Assembly: GCA_947044405.1 (NCBI GenBank)
Contig: CAMRHE010000156.1
Coordinates: 1,531,001-1,595,000, forward strand
Origin: Leptodactylus fallax
Taxonomy: Eukaryota > Chordata > Amphibia > Anura > Leptodactylidae
Reading direction: 5' to 3'
Length of the DNA stretch: 64,000 bases
The position numbers were made by a program, and so were the translations under genes. The notes under the pieces were generated by a model. It did not search any database and was not told the origin of the DNA. It saw nothing but the letters and a program-made list of their open reading frames with translations. Position 1 is the stretch's first letter. The number at the start of each line of letters is the position of its first letter. This document shows, one piece after another, positions 59,647 to 64,000 of this stretch.

Positions 59647-61142
59647 TCAGAGTTTTTCCAGGGATAATACTGGGACCAAGTCAGGTTGCACCAGAGTAAC
59701 ATCCGCCCCAGTGTCCCGAAATCCCATGACCACTTTATCCCCCACAATGACCTGTTGACGGTTGGCATTGGATGGCAACCCCTCCCTCCCCACCAAGTAT
59801 ACAGATGAGCCAGCTGCCGTGGCTGGGGAAACAGGGGGGTTCTTAGAGTGGTTGGGGCACTCTGCCTTGAAATGTCCTGGCTGGTTACAGGCATGACACC
59901 GCCGGACCTCTCCTTGGGACTTGGAGGTGGTCCCCGGGGCGCCCAGAGTTCTTGGGACAGGGGAAGTAGAGGGGGCACCCGGGAAAGAGTTTGTCTTACC
60001 CCACTTGGAGACCGCAGGCTGTGGTGAACTCCAGCTTTGCCCCTCCTTCCAGCTTGAGGGTCTCTGCAGTGTGGCTCCTCTCATGGTCCCTTGCTCCCTG
60101 GTGGACACATAGTCATCAGCAATCTCTGCAGCCTGGTCTGCTGTCTTGGGTTTCCGATCACACACGAACTGGCGGACCTCCAGAGGGCACACCTGGAGAA
60201 ATTGTTCCTTTATCATAAGATCCCCAAGACCCTCAAACGTGGTGACAGTAAGTCCTTTGATCCACTGCCAGAATGTAGCCTGTAAGTGGTACAGAACATC
60301 CGTATAGCTCTCTGTGGGACCCCGCTGTATATTCCGGAACTTTTTGCGGTACACCTCCGGCGTGAGCCGGTATCTCCGGATCAGCGCCGCTTTGAGGGTC
60401 TCATAGTCCGCGTCCTCTGGTAAGCTCGTGGAAACATCCAGGCCTTTTCCCTTCAGACGGGGAGACAGGTAACGGGCCCATTCTGCCTGGGGAATATGAT
60501 GCTGCTTACACGCCCTCTCAAATCCCCACGAGAACGAGTCCAAGTCCCCTTTATCTTCCAAGAGGGGAAAGTCCTCAGATCGGATCTTTAGTGCTTGGGC
60601 TCCTGGAGTTTGTGCAGGAGAAGGTTGCACCTGCCGGGGAAGTTCCAGCTTTTTTAGCTCAAGCTGATGCTCCATCTCCACCCGACACTCTGCAGCAGCG
60701 GCCTCTCTTTCCGCCCGGCGCTCTGCAGCAGCAGCAGCGGCCTCTCTCTCCGCCCGGCGCTCTGCAGCTTCTCTCCCCGCCCGGGGGGCTCTGCAGCTTC
60801 TCTCTCCGCCCGGCGCTCTGCAGCAGCAGCAGCTTGGTACTGGCGGATCACCTGCAGACGGGTGTCAGAGTCACTGGCATCTATCTGCTGTAAGGCCATT
60901 TGCAAGTATAAGTCCGTTACCCCCACAGAACTGGGGCTACTGGTCCCTCCAGGCACAGTTACCTCTGGGGTCTGGGCACCTGCTGAACCGTCTGGCATGG
61001 TGATGTTTTCTTGTGCCAGCCCTTCAGGACTTTGCTCCTCGTCCTGCCCAGCTGCAGCACCTTCCATATCAGCCATCTGCTCAGCATTTGTATCAGTCAG
61101 TTGCTGACGTCCCCTCGCTCCACTTCTCAGAGTGCAAGGCAT
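59647..61142 (-). pseudogene. gag: Gypsy gag with SCAN-like capsid, zinc knuckle and protease
   Basis: Translation starts MPCTLRSGARG at 61,142, about 190 bp after the primer-binding site. An Ala/Glu/Arg repeat region (EREAAAAAERR type, 60,700-60,830) follows, with a frameshift near 60,785. The frame from 60,681 shows a capsid region whose later part (YRKKFRNIQRGPTESY, LGDLMIKEQFLQVCPLEV, about residues 110-185) resembles the SCAN domain. A zinc knuckle CHACNQPGHFKAEC lies near residue 265. The protease active site FRDTGADVTLV is near 325. The frame shifts again near 59,660, before pol. The SCAN domain of vertebrate zinc-finger proteins is thought to derive from a Gmr1-type gag. Confidence 0.88.
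60690..60835. repeat. Short coding repeats in gag
   Basis: Three to four units of about 36-48 bp of the type GCCTCTCTCTCCGCCCGGCG plus CTCTGCAGCAGCAG encode an Ala/Glu/Arg-rich helix-like segment. A C/G insertion in one unit causes the gag frameshift. Confidence 0.8.
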
Positions 61143-61317
61143 TCACTGGAAGTACGTTGCCAAATAAAAGATAGGACAGAAAAAAAGAAGAAGGGAGGGA
61201 AAAGTACTGTACCAAACTTTCACCGTATTTTAAGCTTGATCTGCGCTCGTTCCATAGGATTGCCACAATCCTCAGTGTCTGAGTGATACCACACCCACAT
61301 ACTGTTATCCTAAGATC

Positions 61318-61335
61318 CCACAACGCTGCCACCAC
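61318..61335 (-). other. Putative primer-binding site
   Basis: GTGGTGGCAGCGTTGTGG on the minus strand follows the LTR end (CTTCACA). TGG close to the LTR edge is usual for a tRNA 3' end complement. The tRNA is not identified. Confidence 0.6.
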
Positions 61336-61988
61336 TGTGAAGAATATCGCCTTGCCAAGCCTCTTGGCGTACCCGCGATCACTCTTCTAAACTTCCACTC
61401 ACAACTCGTGAGCAGACCGAGTTCGTAGGATAGAATAAAACGAGCGGTATAAATTTTATATATTTAATAACCCAAGTGGGTCAGTACGAATTAATAGCAT
61501 ATACAGAAATATACAATACTAATACGATCAAGCATAAACATACAAGCAAAAGTGCGATGATACAGCACAAAAAAAAAATGGAAATAAAATATAGAGTAAT
61601 ACCTGAGCACAGCTTGCTCTTAGCTGTCTCTCTTCCAGACTCCACACAAAAGACCACAAGAAAACTCACCCCACCTCAGTGTGAGACCCTCTTCAGCCCC
61701 ACCCTTCACCTCCCCCCCAGCCAGCCCTCTCCTCACGAAAAGAGGAATCTATGCTGGTTAGAAGGAAAGATGGGTGCCTGGGTTAGTTGCAGGTCATTAG
61801 CCCACCCTCCCCCTTTGGCTTTGGACATCTGGAAAGGCCCTCTCTCCATGGTATGCACATGAAACCACTTGAGCGAATTGACCACCAATGTAAACACAGC
61901 TCAACATTCCTACAGATATGTGACTGATACGAATGAGGAATGATACATGTCCAAAAAAGATACATAAATTGAGGATCTCATCACCACA
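61336..61988 (-). mobile_element. Gypsy 5' LTR (653 bp)
   Basis: On the minus strand it begins TGTGGTGATGAGATCC and ends TTCACA, so it has TG...CA ends. It aligns with the 3' LTR over about 540 bp. An AATTTATACCGCTC region near 61,450 may hold the promoter (TATAAATTTTATATA). The outer edge runs directly into a homopolymer block. Confidence 0.87.
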
Positions 61989-61989
61989 C

Positions 61990-62520
61990 CCCCCAAAAAG
62001 GGGGCCCCCCCCCCCTAAAAAAAAAAAGCCCCCCCCCCCCCCCCCCGGGGGGGGCGCCGGGGGGGGGCCCCCCCCCCGGGCGGGGGGGGGGGGGGGGGAG
62101 GGGGGGGGGGGGGGGGGGGGGGCGGCCCCCCCGGGGGGTGGGGGGGCCCCGCCCCCCCTTTCCGAAATCCACGGGGGGGGGCCGGCCGCCCTCTTGTGGG
62201 CGGGGGCGCGCCCCCCCCGCCGCCCCCCTCCGCGCTCTCCTCTCTCTCCCCCCCCCCCCCCCCCCCGCCGGGGTGGGGGTGGGGGGTGAGGGGGGGGGCG
62301 CGCGGGTGCCCCGGTGGGGCCCCCCCCCTAATGCCCCCCCCAGCCATGAGGAGGGAGGGGGGGGGCAGCCCCCCCCCCCCCCCCCCCCCCCCCCCGGCGG
62401 GGGCCGGGGGGGGTTGTCTTCAAACCCCTCCCCCCTCCGCCTCCTCCCCCCCCCCCCCCCCCGCTTTTTGAAGGTGGGGGGGGGGTGCCCCCCCCCCCCC
62501 CCCCCCCCCCCCGGCGGCGC
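61990..62520. other. C/G homopolymer block, probable assembly artefact
   Basis: About 530 bases are dominated by C and G runs up to about 25 long. It separates the gypsy LTR from Ngaro gag and produces several false glycine/proline-rich frames on both strands. The real junction and target duplication are hidden. Confidence 0.68.
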
Positions 62521-62820
62521 CCGCCCATCCGGATTCCTCCCTCCCCTGAAACGCCGAGAGGCAGCAGACCTGTCGGCCTCCTGGGTCGGAGGGTCCCTAG
62601 AGGGGCTCCGCTTGCGGCGCTGGGCTCGCGGGGCCTCGTCCGGACTCAGGTGCGCCAGAGGCCTGGTCCTCCGCTGCCGTCTAGGAGAAAGTGGGGTAGG
62701 TATAGCTGGAGCCTCCACAGGCCCCTGAAGCAGGCCCGTGACCTGAGCCTGCAGCCAGTCAGCTCCGTGCGTGGCTGCTGCATCACGCAGCTGCCTAAGC
62801 AGATCGTCCACAGATGCCAT
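62521..62820 (-). pseudogene. Ngaro gag, N-terminal part
   Basis: The frame starts MASVDDLLRQLRDAAATHG at 62,820 and continues with an Arg/Ser/Pro-rich stretch (RRQRRTRPLAHLSP, RRKRSPSRDPP) to about 62,525, where the homopolymer block begins. The style, a short helical start then a basic RS-rich part, fits Ngaro gag. Orientation and position match the gag continuation at 55,375 on the other side of the gypsy element. Assignment to that gene is inference from position and composition. Confidence 0.65.
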
Positions 62821-63535
62821 GAGGGGGGAACACAGAAAAAATTGCCGAGTGAGCTTCCTGGTGTGACGTCTTCCTCATGGCAACTGCCGTTAGTCTTTGC
62901 GGGCTTTTCCTTATAAATCCGCACATCTCAACCTAGCCTCCTGGTCATTCTAACCTTGACTCTAGATAAACCAATGGCTTCAGTCCAGCCGTATCCCCCG
63001 TCATGTGGTGCCTCCTCTTAGCAGGGCTTCCAGTCCAGCCCCTTCTATCATAGGCATTACTGTATATGAGTCTATGTATGTGAAGGAAAATATAGAAAAA
63101 TCTAGAATTTCCTATAACTGGACTTAGCCAGATTACCAGAATTTTTATGGTATTTGTCATTCTTGTTTGGTGTGCAGGTATATACGTATTGGCATGTGTG
63201 TACTGTCTGCATGCACATATGTTTAGAACAGTTATAACATTTATTATAGCTAGCATAATAAGTGCCAACATAAGCACTGCAGCATTCTAAGCTGGTTTAA
63301 CGGAATAAAGAAAGCACAGTAAAGATGCAAAGATGAGTGAAAACACAGACAGGAAGATACAGAGAGTTGACTCGACTAGACAACTTGTCATTTGTACAGA
63401 CAGAAAAAATATTACTGTTTGTCTTTAAAAACCTGTCACAGCCTATAGTATCAACCAGAAATAGGAACAAGAGAATGAACTGTGATGATAAACACTTTTA
63501 GATGAGAAAGAGCTAGGGAGGTGAATTTCATGTCA
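62821..63535. other. Ngaro 5' edge and unassigned sequence
   Basis: Positions 62,821 to about 62,940 may be the Ngaro 5' untranslated or terminal region. A TTTATAAGGAAAAG stretch lies there on the minus strand. Beyond that, AT-rich sequence shows no gene or repeat arm. Confidence 0.4.
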
Positions 63536-64000
63536 TAATAATAACTTTATATAGCGCCTATATATTCCGCAGCACTTTACAAGTCAGAGGGCATATGAAC
63601 AGACAGTTTTTGACAAAGATTTATTGTATCAAACAATAAGATTGAGGGCCTTTAGTCTATGAGGAAATAGGGAGACACAAGAGGTAAAAGGGCTTGTTTT
63701 GGTACAATGGTCCAGCCATCTTTTAATAAATAAGGTCATATAACGGAACCTGTATGAGCTCATCACCAACTGGTATCTGTGAACACACAGATACCAAATG
63801 CATGGATTGCAGAGTAATGTATAGATGGATGGGAAGGTTCTGAGGAATAGAAAGGATAGCTTAGGATAAGAAATGTTAGCTTAGAGTGCGGAGGTGTAGA
63901 ATAATGTGATCAGTTCACGTGATAAGCTTGCCTAAACAGATGTAGAACATGTTTGAAGCTGCTGTAGTTGGGTATTTAATTGTCCAGGGTAGGGCTTTCC
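63536..64000. repeat. (TAA)n-headed dispersed repeat, copy 2
   Basis: ATAATAATAACTTTATATAG followed by CGCCTATATATTCCGCAGCA matches a widespread vertebrate retroposon tail. Positions 63,690-64,000 align in order with 27,290-27,620. This copy has about 130 bp (63,560-63,690) not present in the first. It runs off the window end. Confidence 0.6.

Larger units (their letters stand above)
55500..61988 (-). mobile_element. Gmr1-like Ty3/gypsy retrotransposon
   Basis: On the minus strand the order is 5' LTR (61,988-61,336), primer-binding site, gag, protease, integrase, reverse transcriptase, RNase H, polypurine tract and 3' LTR (56,059 to about 55,521). Integrase before reverse transcriptase is the copia-like order seen in the Gmr1 group of Ty3/gypsy elements from deuterostomes. 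Length is about 6.5 kb. Both LTRs are recognisable. The element lies inside the gag of a Ngaro element. Frameshifts in gag, at the gag-pol junction and in RNase H make it inactive. Confidence 0.9.

Noticed and set aside
61933..62820. Glycine/proline-rich frames on both strands
   Set aside because: They come from the C/G homopolymer block. Only the segment from about 62,525 to 62,820 on the minus strand looks like protein.

Overview
The window is almost entirely transposable-element DNA from a vertebrate nuclear genome, most likely a frog or other amphibian. This rests on the mix of elements: TTAA-flanked T2-like MITEs, several Tc1 families, hAT elements with 8-bp target duplications, a CR1 3' end, an L1/Tx1-type LINE, a Ngaro/DIRS-type tyrosine-recombinase retrotransposon and a Gmr1-type Ty3/gypsy element. 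The species cannot be fixed from the sequence, and I see no convincing host gene, rRNA, tRNA or CRISPR array.

Positions 1-20,600 hold mainly short non-autonomous elements. TTAA-bounded inverted-repeat MITEs lie at 972, 1565, 5125, 7417, 10275 and 11485. Three copies of one hAT-type family (1, 14218 and 16959) each contain an expanded minisatellite. There are four Tc1 segments (3111, 12507, 12690, 19845) and a solo LTR (16197). Positions 20,600-32,590 hold two inverted copies of a large repeat made partly of degenerate units of about 350-400 bp. The first copy is interrupted by a full-length Tc1 (24079). A CR1 remnant (28773) lies between them.

Positions 35,692-36,619 are a deleted Tc1. Positions 37,187-45,018 are one hAT transposon of about 7.8 kb, with matching ends, a 7/8 target duplication and a decayed BED-finger transposase. 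It has a 35-36-bp minisatellite at its 3' side and a 136-bp array at its 5' side. A solo LTR inserted precisely into the transposase.

Positions 45,027-62,900 are stacked retroelements, all on the minus strand. An L1-type LINE (about 45,530-51,265) abuts a Ngaro element (about 51,290-55,390 plus 62,525-62,900). The Ngaro is split by a Gmr1-like gypsy element (about 55,500-61,988) inserted in its gag. In the gypsy pol, integrase precedes reverse transcriptase in one unbroken 1062-codon frame, and its gag has a SCAN-like capsid region. Every protein-coding element shows stops or frameshifts, so none appears autonomous as written.

Four blocks of nearly pure homopolymer (about 45,140-45,525, 50,670-51,000, 55,030-55,520 and 61,990-62,520) interrupt otherwise good coding sequence. 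I read them as sequencing or assembly artefacts.
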